The translations under genes and the position numbers were made by a program. From contig NZ_CP048286.1 of the NCBI RefSeq assembly GCF_010365285.1, positions 6,188,001-6,252,000 on the forward strand: a stretch of 64,000 nucleotides of DNA. The letters are read 5' to 3'. A model generated the notes under the pieces. That model was not told the DNA's origin. It made no database searches and saw nothing but the letters and a program-made list of their open reading frames with translations. Of the stretch, positions 19,888 through 28,714 are shown one piece after another. Source of the stretch: Paenibacillus rhizovicinus (GTDB lineage: Bacteria; Bacillota; Bacilli; Paenibacillales; Paenibacillaceae). Each line of letters begins with the position of its first letter. Position 1 is the stretch's first letter.

Positions 19888-20022
19888 AATAGGAAAAACT
19901 CGGACTAAACGACGATGCCGTACCATTTCATGATTTCATATAATTTGTACTATTTTGGAAATAGATGATTTGGAAAGCAACATGCGCCTCACGGACGCGC
20001 GCTTTTCCGGAAAGGGACATTC

Positions 20023-22206
20023 ATGGGCATAGAGCAGCTACTCGATAAAGCATCAACCTATATGAAGGAACAAGACTTGAAACGAATTACGGAAGCTTAC
20101 GAATTTGCCGATCAGGCCCATCACGGGCAAGTGCGCAAATCGGGAGAGCCGTATATATTGCACCCTGTTGCCGTTGCGGAAATTCTCGTCAATATGCAAA
20201 TGGACGTATTGTCGATTATCGCGGCGCTCCTTCATGATGTGGTTGAAGATACGACGGTTCCGCTGGAGGAAGTCCGCTCCCGGTTCGGGGAGGCATGCGC
20301 GGCCGTCGTGGATGGCTTGACCAAGCTGGAGAAGATTCAATTCCGTTCGAAGGAAGAACAGCAGAACGAGAATTACCGCAAAATGTTCGTCGCCATGGCG
20401 CAGGATATGCGGGTCATTCTGATCAAGCTGGCCGACCGGCTGCACAATATGCGCACATTGAAATATCAATCGGAGGAAGCGCAGCGGAGGATCGCTTACG
20501 AGACGCTGGAGATCTTCTGTCCCATCGCGCACCGGCTCGGTATTTCCGCGATCAAATGGGAGATGGAGGACATCGCTCTCCGTTATTTGAATCCGCAGCA
20601 ATACTACCGGATCGCGAACCTCATGAAGAAGAAGCGCGCGGAGCGGGAGCAGTACATTTCCGACGTTATCGGGCGCATTAGCGAGAAGCTGGACGATATG
20701 AGCATCGAAGGCGATATTTCCGGCCGGCCGAAACATATTTACAGCATTTATAAGAAAATGACCGCGCGAAGCAAGCAGTTCAACGAAATCTACGACCTGC
20801 TCGCGATCCGCATTATCGTCGATAATATCAAGGATTGTTATGCGACGCTAGGCATCATTCACACCTTGTGGAAACCGATGCCCGGCCGTTTCAAAGATTA
20901 TATAGCCATGCCGAAGGCGAACATGTACCAGTCGCTCCATACGACGGTGATCGGACCGACGGGCGAGCCGACGGAAGTGCAGATTCGGACTTGGGAAATG
21001 CACCGCACCTCCGAGTTCGGGATCGCGGCCCACTGGGCGTACAAGGAAGGCGGCGTCGTTCCGGCTGGATCGTTCGAGGACAAAATGACGCTGTTCCGCG
21101 AAATCATCGAGCTGCAGCACGAAGCAAGCGACGCGTCGGAATTCGTCGAATCGCTTAAGATGGATTTTTTCTCCGACCTTGTTTTTGTATTTACGCCGAA
21201 GGGCGAAGTATTCGAGCTTCCGGCGGGCGCCGTTCCGCTTGATTTTGCGTACCGCATCCACACGGAAGTCGGCAATCGGACGATCGGCTCCAAGGTTAAC
21301 GGCCGTATCGTGCCGCTCGACTACAAACTGAAGACAGGCGATATCGTCGAAATTTTGACGTCCAAACATTCCTATGGCCCAAGCCAGGATTGGATCAAGA
21401 TCGCCCAGTCGTCGCATGCCCGCAGCAAGATCAAGCAATGGTTCAAGAAAGAACGGCGCGAAGAGAACGTCATCAAAGGCCGCGAAGCGATCGAGCGCGA
21501 GCTGAAGCGTCTCGGACTCGAGCCTTCGAGTTTGATGTCGGATGCTCAGCTGCAGGAAGCGGCTTACAAATATACGTTTAACGATATCGATGATATGCTG
21601 TCCGCCGTCGGGTTCGGCGGCATCACCGCAGCCCAGATTTGCACGAAGCTGACCGAGAAAATGCGCAAAGAAGCCGAAGAGGCAAGTCAAATCGTGCTGT
21701 CGAACGAAATGAAGGAAGTCAAATCCTCCACTTCGCTTCGGAAGACGCGTCCGACGCATGGCGTATCCGTCAAAGGCGTCGACAATCTGCTAGTCCGTTT
21801 CGCCCGCTGCTGCAATCCGGTTCCGGGAGATATCATCGTCGGCTATATTACGAGAGGCCGCGGCGTTTCCGTTCATCGCGCAGACTGCACGAACTTGACG
21901 TCAAGCGCCGAAGGCGAAGAAGCGGCGCGCATGATCGAGGTGGATTGGGAAGAATCGGTCGAGGCGAATTACAGCGTCGATATCGAGATTACGGGTCATG
22001 ACCGCCCTGGACTTCTGAACGAAGTGCTGCAGGCGGTATCGGAAAGCAAAACGAATATTTCGGAAGTTTCCGCCCGTTCGGATAAAAACAAATTGGCGAT
22101 GATTCATATGACGGTGCTGATCAAGAACATCGAGCATCTGCAATCCGTCGTCGAGCGCATCAAGCGCGTGAAGGATATTTATACCGTTCAACGCATCATG
22201 CAGTAA
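20023..22206 (+). CDS. relA: Bifunctional (p)ppGpp synthetase/hydrolase RelA (Rsh)
   Basis: 727 aa (B. subtilis RelA 734). It makes and breaks the alarmone (p)ppGpp in response to uncharged tRNA on the ribosome. Domains in order: HD hydrolase with the intact HD...ED site (His71, Asp72, Glu75, Asp76), synthetase with the MPKANMYQSLHTTV block, TGS domain (about 390-450, VFTPKGEVFELPAGA), a Cys-rich helical region (RFARCCNPVPGD), and a C-terminal ACT domain (VDIEITGHDRPGLLNEV). Both active sites look intact. ATG 20023 sits 7 bases after AAAGGGA. dtd follows 59 bases downstream, probably in the same transcript. Confidence 0.97.
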   Translation: MGIEQLLDKASTYMKEQDLKRITEAYEFADQAHHGQVRKSGEPYILHPVAVAEILVNMQMDVLSIIAALLHDVVEDTTVPLEEVRSRFGEACAAVVDGLTKLEKIQFRSKEEQQNENYRKMFVAMAQDMRVILIKLADRLHNMRTLKYQSEEAQRRIAYETLEIFCPIAHRLGISAIKWEMEDIALRYLNPQQYYRIANLMKKKRAEREQYISDVIGRISEKLDDMSIEGDISGRPKHIYSIYKKMTARSKQFNEIYDLLAIRIIVDNIKDCYATLGIIHTLWKPMPGRFKDYIAMPKANMYQSLHTTVIGPTGEPTEVQIRTWEMHRTSEFGIAAHWAYKEGGVVPAGSFEDKMTLFREIIELQHEASDASEFVESLKMDFFSDLVFVFTPKGEVFELPAGAVPLDFAYRIHTEVGNRTIGSKVNGRIVPLDYKLKTGDIVEILTSKHSYGPSQDWIKIAQSSHARSKIKQWFKKERREENVIKGREAIERELKRLGLEPSSLMSDAQLQEAAYKYTFNDIDDMLSAVGFGGITAAQICTKLTEKMRKEAEEASQIVLSNEMKEVKSSTSLRKTRPTHGVSVKGVDNLLVRFARCCNPVPGDIIVGYITRGRGVSVHRADCTNLTSSAEGEEAARMIEVDWEESVEANYSVDIEITGHDRPGLLNEVLQAVSESKTNISEVSARSDKNKLAMIHMTVLIKNIEHLQSVVERIKRVKDIYTVQRIMQ

Positions 22207-22265
22207 GTCAATTCAGTAAGTCAATTCAATAAGGATTCTTACCGTTCAGAGGAGCTAAAATCGGA

Positions 22266-22709
22266 ATGAAAGTGGTCGTGCAGCGCAGCAAGGAAGCGGC
22301 CGTCAGCGTAGCCGGCGAGACGGTCGGCTCCATATCGAAGGGGCTCGTCCTCTTGGTCGGGCTTACGCACGAGGATACGGAAGCCGATATCCGGTGGATG
22401 GCCGACAAAATCGCAGGCTTGCGGATTTTCGAAGACGAAAGCGGGAAAATGAATTTATCCGTGACGGAGATCGGCGGGGAAATCCTCTCTGTCTCGCAGT
22501 TTACGCTATATGGCGACTGCCGCAAAGGCAGGCGTCCGAATTTCATGGCGGCGGCGCGGCCGGAGCAGGCCGAGGCGCAGTACGATGCCTTCAACGAGGC
22601 GCTTCGCGCATCCGGCATCGAGGTCGCTACGGGCACATTCGGAGCGATGATGGATGTTTCCTTTACCAACTGGGGACCAGTCACTTTGATTATCGACAGC
22701 AAAGCCTAG
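22266..22709 (+). CDS. dtd: D-aminoacyl-tRNA deacylase
   Basis: 147 aa, family length. Dtd removes D-amino acids wrongly attached to tRNA. The two active-site signatures are present: SQFTLYGD and the Gly-cisPro block NWGPVT. The start region [15 protein letters not shown] is typical. GAGGAGC precedes the ATG at about 12 bases. It is the last gene before about 1 kb of non-coding sequence. Confidence 0.97.
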   Translation: MKVVVQRSKEAAVSVAGETVGSISKGLVLLVGLTHEDTEADIRWMADKIAGLRIFEDESGKMNLSVTEIGGEILSVSQFTLYGDCRKGRRPNFMAAARPEQAEAQYDAFNEALRASGIEVATGTFGAMMDVSFTNWGPVTLIIDSKA

Positions 22710-23138
22710 TACGCGGAGTGTTGAAATGCTTGGAAGCGGGCAGACTAGAAGCTGATACTATCGCGCCGTCAACGCGCGGGACACAGTGGAGGTCGAGCCT
22801 AGAGTGCATCAATCACGCAAGGAACAGGGGATCGAGAGAACATCCAAACGGCTGCTGCATGCGGATCGCCGGGAAGCCATCATGCTGGCGAGAGAAGAGT
22901 CAAGCATCGAGGCAGGCGGAGAATTGGGCAGAGCCTCGGTAATGCCTTCTAAAACGCCTTAAGAAGCTTTTAGGGCTATAGAGGGGAGCGTAGTGTGGGC
23001 GACGTCGGAATTTGTCGAAGCGAGCGGCAGGAAATCGCTTTAATTTTTGTAATGAAACTGTAACTTGTTTTCAATGATTCTCTAACATGTCGTGCCTATA
23101 ATAAAAGACGACCCCCTTTTTTGAATATATTATTGACG
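22710..23138. other. Non-coding stretch after dtd, with a weak 58-codon frame
   Basis: Apart from the items listed separately, this stretch shows no recognisable gene. A frame from GTG 22786 to TAA 22962 (58 aa, rich in E, R and S) has no ribosome binding site or known motif. TATAAT stands at 23097-23102 without a good -35 box; the sequence before it is AT-rich. Nothing matches a tRNA. A decayed gene or a small RNA cannot be excluded. Confidence 0.4.
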
Positions 23139-23139
23139 G

Positions 23140-23166
23140 ACCTACAACTTGTTTGTAGGTTTTTTT
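23140..23166 (+). terminator. Terminator upstream of the hisS leader
   Basis: ACCTACAA (23140-23147) and TTGTAGGT (23153-23160), five-base loop, then seven T. It would stop read-through from dtd or a short RNA begun near 23108. Confidence 0.75.
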
Positions 23167-23234
23167 CTGTCTAATTCCATATAGGCATGAATAAATGTCC
23201 ATAAATTGCAGAACGCTGTCAGGACGGATGTATA

Positions 23235-23263
23235 TTGACAGGACAAAACTGGAATGCTAAGAT
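23235..23263 (+). promoter_or_regulatory. Promoter of the hisS T-box leader
   Basis: Perfect TTGACA (23235-23240), 17 bp, TAAGAT (23258-23263). The expected start is near 23270, at the 5' end of the T-box. Confidence 0.75.
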
Positions 23264-23269
23264 ATACGA

Positions 23270-23576
23270 AATAATGTGTCGATCCGTTGATGGGACAGTT
23301 TCGTTCTACCTGCACCGATTCAGAGATGGATTCCTTGGCTGGAAGAATCCTCGGCGTGCTTGAGCGAATAGACCTCCTTGAGGACATGCGGCGAACCTGT
23401 AAGCTGAATGATCGCTTACTCAGTAGTTGTATTGCGTAGCCGGGCGTTAACCGGGTAAAGCGAAACGGCAGCGGAATTGGCCGGCGTTTCGGAATGTGGG
23501 TGGTACCACGATTGCTTTGTACATGACAAGCTCTCGTCCCTTTTGCCTGAACAAGGCGGAGGGCGGGAGCTTTTTT
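23270..23576 (+). promoter_or_regulatory. T-box riboswitch controlling hisS-aspS
   Basis: The leader contains the conserved T-box sequence TGGTACCACG (23501-23510), which pairs with the acceptor end of uncharged tRNA, and a terminator AGCTCTCGTCCC/GGGCGGGAGCT ending in six T (to 23576). Stem I can be closed by ACAGTTTCG with CGAACCTGT, and the distal AGAGA and GCTGGAA motifs are seen near 23321-23345. A CAT (His) triplet at 23385-23387 sits where the specifier is expected; this reading is by eye. Uncharged tRNA-His would switch on read-through into hisS and probably aspS. Confidence 0.92.
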
Positions 23577-23729
23577 GATCTTATCGGAGTGAAGAGGCAC
23601 GCACCGATCCGTTTCGATAAGATTTACGGAAGAAACTTACGGCGCCGTAATCGTACGGCGGCAATCAGTTCTTCTTAAGTTCATCTTGAAGTTCTTCTTA
23701 AGTTCAAACTGTTGAAGGAGGAAGCTGCA

Positions 23730-24980
23730 ATGGCTTTTCAAAAACCACCGGGTACCCAGGATTTCCTGCCTGGCGCCGTGGAGAAATGGCAATATGTCGA
23801 GCGCGTGGCACGCGACATTTGCCGGCGGTTTAATTTTCGCGAAATCCGCACCCCGATTTTCGAGATGACGGAATTGTACAAACGCGGCGTCGGTGAAACG
23901 ACGGATATCGTCGAGAAAGAAATGTACACGTTCACTGACCGCGGAGACCGGAGTCTGACGCTTCGTCCTGAAGGCACGGCAGGCGCCGTCCGCGCATACG
24001 TGGAGAACAAGCTGTACGGCGAGCCGGATTTGACGAAACTCTATTACATCGGACCGATGTTCCGCTATGAGCGTCAACAGGCAGGACGATACAGACAGTT
24101 CCATCAGTTCGGCATCGAGGCGCTCGGCGCGGTCGATCCGGCATTGGATGCGGAAGTTATCGCGCTCGGATACGCGTTCTACACGGAAGTAGGGCTAAAG
24201 GACGTCCGCGTTGAAATCAACTCCGTAGGCACGCCTGCTGTACGCGCGGCATTCCGCGAACGGCTGCTGGCATTCCTGGAACCGAAGCGCGAAATCCTGT
24301 GCAAGGATTGCCAATCCCGGATGGACCGCAATCCGCTGCGCGTGCTGGACTGTAAAGTGGATCAGCATCATTTCGAAGGGGCGCCTTCCATTCTGGAAAG
24401 CCTTGACGAAGAATGCAGGACGCACTTCGAAGCACTGCAGCGGCATCTGACGGATATGCGCATTCCGTACGTCATTAACCCGCGCCTCGTACGCGGCCTT
24501 GACTATTACACGCATACGGCATTCGAATACAAGGCGGAAGGCATCGGCGCCATCGATACGATCGGCGGCGGCGGACGTTATAACGGCCTCGTGGCCGATA
24601 TCGGCGGTCCGGATCAGCCGGGCGTCGGATTGGGACTCGGCTTGGAGCGGACGGTCATGCTTCTGGAAAGCCAAGGCGCGCAGCTGGATAACCTTCACCA
24701 GGTCGATGTGTACATGGTTGGTTTGGGTGAAGCGGCCGATCGCGAAGTAACCCGTCTGCTGCACGGTTTGCGTATGCGCGGTATCGCTGCGGAGCGGGAC
24801 TATCAAGGACGCAAGATGAAAGCGCAGATGAAGTCGGCCGACAGGCTGCAAGTGCGTTTCACGGCTATTCTTGGCGACGACGAGCTGCAGCGCGGCGAGA
24901 TCGCCCTCAAGAATATGGCGACCGGAGAGCAGAAGTTCGTAACGCTTGACGGGCTGGCCGACGCGATTTTGAACGGTTAA
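23730..24980 (+). CDS. hisS: Histidine--tRNA ligase
   Basis: 416 aa class II synthetase. Motif 1 region starts at PPGTQDFLPG; motif 2 is FRYERQQAGRYRQFHQ; the His-specific block is LVRGLDYYTHTAFE; motif 3 is GLGLGLERTVML. The C-terminal anticodon-binding domain begins near residue 325. ATG 23730 lies eight bases after GAAGGAGG; the in-frame TTG 23712 is inside that site. It is controlled by the T-box upstream and followed by aspS after 40 bases. Confidence 0.97.
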   Translation: MAFQKPPGTQDFLPGAVEKWQYVERVARDICRRFNFREIRTPIFEMTELYKRGVGETTDIVEKEMYTFTDRGDRSLTLRPEGTAGAVRAYVENKLYGEPDLTKLYYIGPMFRYERQQAGRYRQFHQFGIEALGAVDPALDAEVIALGYAFYTEVGLKDVRVEINSVGTPAVRAAFRERLLAFLEPKREILCKDCQSRMDRNPLRVLDCKVDQHHFEGAPSILESLDEECRTHFEALQRHLTDMRIPYVINPRLVRGLDYYTHTAFEYKAEGIGAIDTIGGGGRYNGLVADIGGPDQPGVGLGLGLERTVMLLESQGAQLDNLHQVDVYMVGLGEAADREVTRLLHGLRMRGIAAERDYQGRKMKAQMKSADRLQVRFTAILGDDELQRGEIALKNMATGEQKFVTLDGLADAILNG

Positions 24981-25020
24981 CGGTTATATCATTCATTTAC
25001 TATAAAGGAGTCGAACTTTC

Positions 25021-26841
25021 ATGATGATGCTCAAAACGCATGCATGCGGAACGCTGACGAAAGCGGAAGTTGGCCAAACTGTAACACTGAACGGCTGGGT
25101 ACAGCGCCGTCGCGACCTTGGCGGGGTATTGTTTATCGATCTTCGCGACCGTACGGGTATCGTGCAAATCGTCTTTAATCCCGATTTCTCCGGAGATGCC
25201 CTGGCGATCGCTGACCGCGCGCGCAACGAATATGTGCTTGCCATTCGCGGTCAAGTCGTAGAACGCGACGCTGAAACGGTGAACACGAACATTGCGACAG
25301 GAGAGATCGAAATCCGCGTAACGGAAATCGAAATCATGAACGCGGCGAAGACGCCTCCGTTCCCGATCGAAGACGGCGTCGAAGTTGACGAGTCGCTTCG
25401 TTTGAAATACCGCTACCTGGACCTTCGTCGTCCGGAAATGCAGAAGACGCTTCTGCTTCGTTCCAAAGCGGCGAAAGTGTTCCGCGACTACCTCGACGGC
25501 CAAGGCTTCATCGACGTCGAAACGCCGATTCTGACGAAGAGCACGCCGGAAGGCGCGCGCGATTACCTCGTGCCAAGCCGCGTGCATCCGGGCGAATTCT
25601 TCGCCCTGCCGCAATCGCCTCAAATTTTCAAACAGCTGCTCATGGTCAGCGGACTTGAGCGCTATTACCAAATCGCTCGCTGCTTCCGCGACGAAGACCT
25701 TCGCGCTGACCGTCAGCCCGAGTTTACGCAAGTCGACATCGAGACATCGTTCCTTTCGCAGGATCAGCTGCTCGATTTGATGGAAGAGCTCGTCGTGAAG
25801 CTGTTCAAAGAAACGGTCAACGTGGACATTCCTCGTCCGTTCCAACGCATTACGCATGCGGACGCGATGAACAAATACGGTTCCGATAAGCCGGATCTTC
25901 GTTTCGGCATGGAGATGGAAGACATTACCGATATCGTGGCATCGAGCGACGTGAAAGTGTTCGCGTCCGTATCGGCCAGCGGCGGCGTCGTTAAAGCGCT
26001 GAACGCCAAAGGCTGCGCTAGCTGGAGCCGTAAGGAGCTTGACGACCTGCAGCCGTTCGCGGCACGCTACGGCGGCAAAGGCTTGGCTTGGGTAACGGTG
26101 AAGGAAGGCGAATGGCGCGGACCGATCGTGAAGTTCTTCAAGCCTGAAGAAATCGCGGCGATGACGGAGCGTCTGGGCGTCGAAGAAGGCGACTTGCTGC
26201 TGTTCTCCGCCGACAAGAAGAAGGTCGTTGCGGATGTGCTTGGCAACCTGCGTCTGAAGATCGGCAAGCAGCTTGGCCTGATCGACGAGTCGAAGTTTAA
26301 GCTGGAGTGGGTCGTTGACTTCCCGCTGCTCGGCTACGACGAAGAAGCGAAACGTTACGTGGCGGAACATCACCCGTTCACGCGTCCGAACGACGACGAC
26401 ATCGCGCTGTTTGAGACCAATCCCGGCGAAATCCGCGCACAAGCGTATGACCTTGTTCTGAACGGCTACGAAGTAGGCGGCGGTTCCATGCGGATCTACA
26501 AGCGCGACGTACAAGAGCTGATGTTCAAAGCGCTTGGCTTCTCGCTCGAGGAAGCGCACGAGAAATTCGGCTTCCTGCTGGATGCGTTCGACTATGGAAC
26601 GCCTCCGCACGGCGGATTCGCTTTCGGCTTCGACCGTCTGGTCATGCTGCTTGCGGGCCGCACGAACCTGCGCGAAACGATCGCGTTCCCTAAGACCGCA
26701 AGCGCAACCGACCTGCTCAGCGATGCGCCTTCCGAGGTGGATATCGCCCAGCTGCAGCAATTGCACATCCGGACGGTTCAGAAACCTGCCAAGCAGCCTG
26801 AAGCTGCTGCCGCAGGCGCCGCACCGGCACCGCAAAACTAA
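25021..26841 (+). CDS. aspS: Aspartate--tRNA ligase
   Basis: 606 aa bacterial-type AspRS. Domains: N-terminal OB-fold ([15 protein letters not shown]), class II core with motif 2 [16 protein letters not shown], the bacterial GAD insertion (about 290-420), and motif 3 [12 protein letters not shown]. The C-terminal tail is rich in Ala and Pro. Three consecutive ATG codons (25021, 25024, 25027) start the gene, with AAGGAG ten bases before the first. It follows hisS closely and probably shares the T-box. Confidence 0.97.
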   Translation: MMMLKTHACGTLTKAEVGQTVTLNGWVQRRRDLGGVLFIDLRDRTGIVQIVFNPDFSGDALAIADRARNEYVLAIRGQVVERDAETVNTNIATGEIEIRVTEIEIMNAAKTPPFPIEDGVEVDESLRLKYRYLDLRRPEMQKTLLLRSKAAKVFRDYLDGQGFIDVETPILTKSTPEGARDYLVPSRVHPGEFFALPQSPQIFKQLLMVSGLERYYQIARCFRDEDLRADRQPEFTQVDIETSFLSQDQLLDLMEELVVKLFKETVNVDIPRPFQRITHADAMNKYGSDKPDLRFGMEMEDITDIVASSDVKVFASVSASGGVVKALNAKGCASWSRKELDDLQPFAARYGGKGLAWVTVKEGEWRGPIVKFFKPEEIAAMTERLGVEEGDLLLFSADKKKVVADVLGNLRLKIGKQLGLIDESKFKLEWVVDFPLLGYDEEAKRYVAEHHPFTRPNDDDIALFETNPGEIRAQAYDLVLNGYEVGGGSMRIYKRDVQELMFKALGFSLEEAHEKFGFLLDAFDYGTPPHGGFAFGFDRLVMLLAGRTNLRETIAFPKTASATDLLSDAPSEVDIAQLQQLHIRTVQKPAKQPEAAAAGAAPAPQN

Positions 26842-26849
26842 TCCATTAC

Positions 26850-26886
26850 CCGGCTTTCGTCCGCCTTGCGTGCGGGCGAAAGCCGG
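26850..26886 (+). terminator. Hairpin after aspS, possible terminator
   Basis: CCGGCTTTCG (26850-26859) pairs with CGAAAGCCGG (26877-26886). The tail ATTCATT is only moderately T-rich. The next 110 bases hold no clear feature; a 6S RNA stands between aspS and yrvM in B. subtilis, but none could be recognised here. Confidence 0.55.
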
Positions 26887-27005
26887 ATTCATTCCCACGT
26901 AAGAATTGAAAGCCTACCTCTAAGCACGGTCGTTCATCTGCGAAAGGCTTCGATGGAGGTTTTCTCGTCTATCGGCACTATACCGCCTAGGAGGTGTAAT
27001 GAAGA

Positions 27006-27761
27006 ATGCTGCATCAATTTTCCCGGACGGAGCTGGCTATCGGCCCCGAGGGATTGGATATCATGAAAGAGAGCACCGTGGCGGTGCTCGGCATCGGCGG
27101 CGTCGGTGCGATCGCGGCGGAAGCGCTGGCGCGGACGGGCGTCGGACGCATTATCCTGATCGATAAGGACGTCGTCGACATTACGAACATCAACCGCCAG
27201 ATTCATGCGCTGACGACGACGGTCGGCCAGCCGAAAGCGGACTTGATGCGTGACCGGATCAAGCTCATTAACCCCGATTGCGACGCGATTTCGCTTCGGA
27301 TGTTCTATACCGAGGAAACGTACGAGAAGCTGTTCGAATACGAGCTTGATTACGTCGTCGACGCGTCGGACACGATCATCTACAAGATCCATCTGATCAA
27401 GCAATGCCTGGAGCGGAATATCCCGGTCATCTCGAGCATGGGCGCCGCGAACAAAATGGATCCGTCGAGGTTCCAGGTCGCGGACATTTCCAAGACGTCG
27501 ATGGACCCGATTGCCCGCGTCGTTCGGCAGAAGCTGCGCAAAGAAGGCATCAAGAAGGGCGTAAAGGTCGTCTTCTCCACGGAGGAGCCGATGAAGCCGC
27601 GCGAGGACGTCACGCAGCGGATCGTGCCCGACAATGCGCCGGAAATTCGCAAAGCGAAGCAGCCGCCGTCCAGCAATGCTTTCGTTCCGCCGGTCGCGGG
27701 TTTGATTATGGTAAGCGAGGTCGTTAAAGATTTGCTGGCATCAGGAGGCCAACCGAAATGA
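27006..27761 (+). CDS. tcdA: tRNA threonylcarbamoyladenosine dehydratase TcdA (YrvM)
   Basis: 251 aa E1-like enzyme. TcdA uses ATP to cyclise t6A at position 37 of tRNAs to ct6A. The nucleotide-binding loop VLGIGGVGAIAAEALARTG, the following IDKDVVDITNINRQ and the conserved SMGAANKMDPSRFQVADI block fit YgdL/TcdA rather than ThiF or MoeB. The ATG follows AGGAGG by eleven bases. The next gene overlaps by four bases. The gene order aspS-tcdA matches B. subtilis. Confidence 0.93.
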   Translation: MLHQFSRTELAIGPEGLDIMKESTVAVLGIGGVGAIAAEALARTGVGRIILIDKDVVDITNINRQIHALTTTVGQPKADLMRDRIKLINPDCDAISLRMFYTEETYEKLFEYELDYVVDASDTIIYKIHLIKQCLERNIPVISSMGAANKMDPSRFQVADISKTSMDPIARVVRQKLRKEGIKKGVKVVFSTEEPMKPREDVTQRIVPDNAPEIRKAKQPPSSNAFVPPVAGLIMVSEVVKDLLASGGQPK

Positions 27762-28423
27762 ATGTTGAGTTAATGAATAAATTAAGGCTTTCGCTGGAAA
27801 TGCGCATCGCCCTGCTGGAAGCGCCGGACGATACGTATAAGGAAGCGCTCGGCGCGGAAGGCGCAGAGCCGTTCAGCGAGATGGATGCAGGCACGTATGA
27901 TTTTGTCATGCTGTTTGCCAAGGATATCGCCACGCTGACGGAGCATGCGCCGAAAGCGCTGAAGGCCGTCAAGAAGGACGGCCTGCTCTGGATTTGTTAT
28001 CCGAAGGGCACGTCCAAGATCAGAACCGACATCAACCGCGACCGCGGCTGGAGAGTCGTGAAGGACGAAGGCTGGGAAGGCGTTTCCCTGGTTTCCGTGG
28101 ACGAAACGTGGTCGGCGATGCGATTCCGCCCTGTCGGCATGGTGCAGACGAGCGCGAGAGCAAGCCGTGCGGCGGATGCAAGCCGGACAGCGGGAACGAC
28201 AATCGTGAAAGAACTCCTTGTACCGGATGAAGTGCAAGCAGCGCTGGCAGGCGATCCGGAGGCGGCAGCGTTCTTCGAAGAGCTGGCACCGTCGCATCGC
28301 AAAGAATACATTCGCTGGATTAACGAAGCGAAACAAGAAGTGACGCGCGCAAAGCGAATCGGCGAGATGATGGCGAAACTGCAGCAGAAGCTGAAGCGCC
28401 CGTCGGACAAGCCGCAAGCTTAA
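27758..28423 (+). CDS. YdeI/OmpD-associated family protein with DUF3052-like N-terminus
   Basis: 221 aa. The N-terminal 120 residues resemble the DUF3052 fold, with APKALKAVKKDGLLWICYPKG and a W-rich strand region. The C-terminal part, ending in SHRKEYIRWINEAKQEVTRAKRI, carries the Arg/Lys-rich OmdA (YdeI) signature found in proteins linked to bacteriocin or peptide protection. A spacer rich in Ala, Ser and Arg joins the halves. The molecular function is not known. It overlaps tcdA by four bases and ends at a terminator. Confidence 0.78.
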   Translation: MNVELMNKLRLSLEMRIALLEAPDDTYKEALGAEGAEPFSEMDAGTYDFVMLFAKDIATLTEHAPKALKAVKKDGLLWICYPKGTSKIRTDINRDRGWRVVKDEGWEGVSLVSVDETWSAMRFRPVGMVQTSARASRAADASRTAGTTIVKELLVPDEVQAALAGDPEAAAFFEELAPSHRKEYIRWINEAKQEVTRAKRIGEMMAKLQQKLKRPSDKPQA

Positions 28424-28449
28424 CGGCGCCATGTAGGAATGTACGCTAG

Positions 28450-28504
28450 AAACAGGTTTATCGGAGGATCGAACGCGATCTATTCCGGTAAGCCTGTTTT
28501 TTTG
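28450..28504 (+). terminator. Terminator of the tcdA operon
   Basis: AACAGG...TCGGA pairs with TTCCGG...CCTGTT over a long imperfect stem, followed by nine T. Confidence 0.85.
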
Positions 28505-28589
28505 TTGAATGCCCATTTGTCCCTCATTCATTGGGATAAATACGGGTTATATTTCTTAGACAAGGCCATCAAATTTGTCCCAGTCAACA

Positions 28590-28627
28590 AAAGTTGCCTT
28601 TGACAAACTTTTTTGGTGGTGTACAAT
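28590..28627 (+). promoter_or_regulatory. mntH promoter with candidate MntR operator
   Basis: TTGACA (28600-28605), 16 bp, TACAAT (28622-28627). A 22-bp inverted repeat with arms AAAGTT (28590) and AACTTT (to 28611) covers the -35 box; its TTGCCTTTGACAAAC core is like the MntR box of manganese transporter genes. The promoter is clear; the regulator is inferred. Confidence 0.55.
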
Positions 28628-28714
28628 GAAAATAGGAAACAATGGTTTCCCGCGTGCATATTTGTAGGTTAAGAGCAACATCACATAACGACGATCATAA
28701 AGAGGTGAACGGCA

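Noticed and set aside
22394-22942. 182-codon frame overlapping the end of dtd
   Set aside because: Two thirds of it is a shifted reading of dtd, and the remainder shows no motif.
25000-26898. 632-codon open frame on the minus strand opposite aspS
   Set aside because: It mirrors aspS exactly, has no ribosome site, and its product is a composition artefact of GC-rich codons. The same holds for the 537-codon frame opposite alaS (41446-43059).
26887-27005. 6S RNA gene between aspS and tcdA, as in B. subtilis
   Set aside because: The space is only about 120 bases and I could not draw the long rod with a central bubble. A covariance-model search would settle it.
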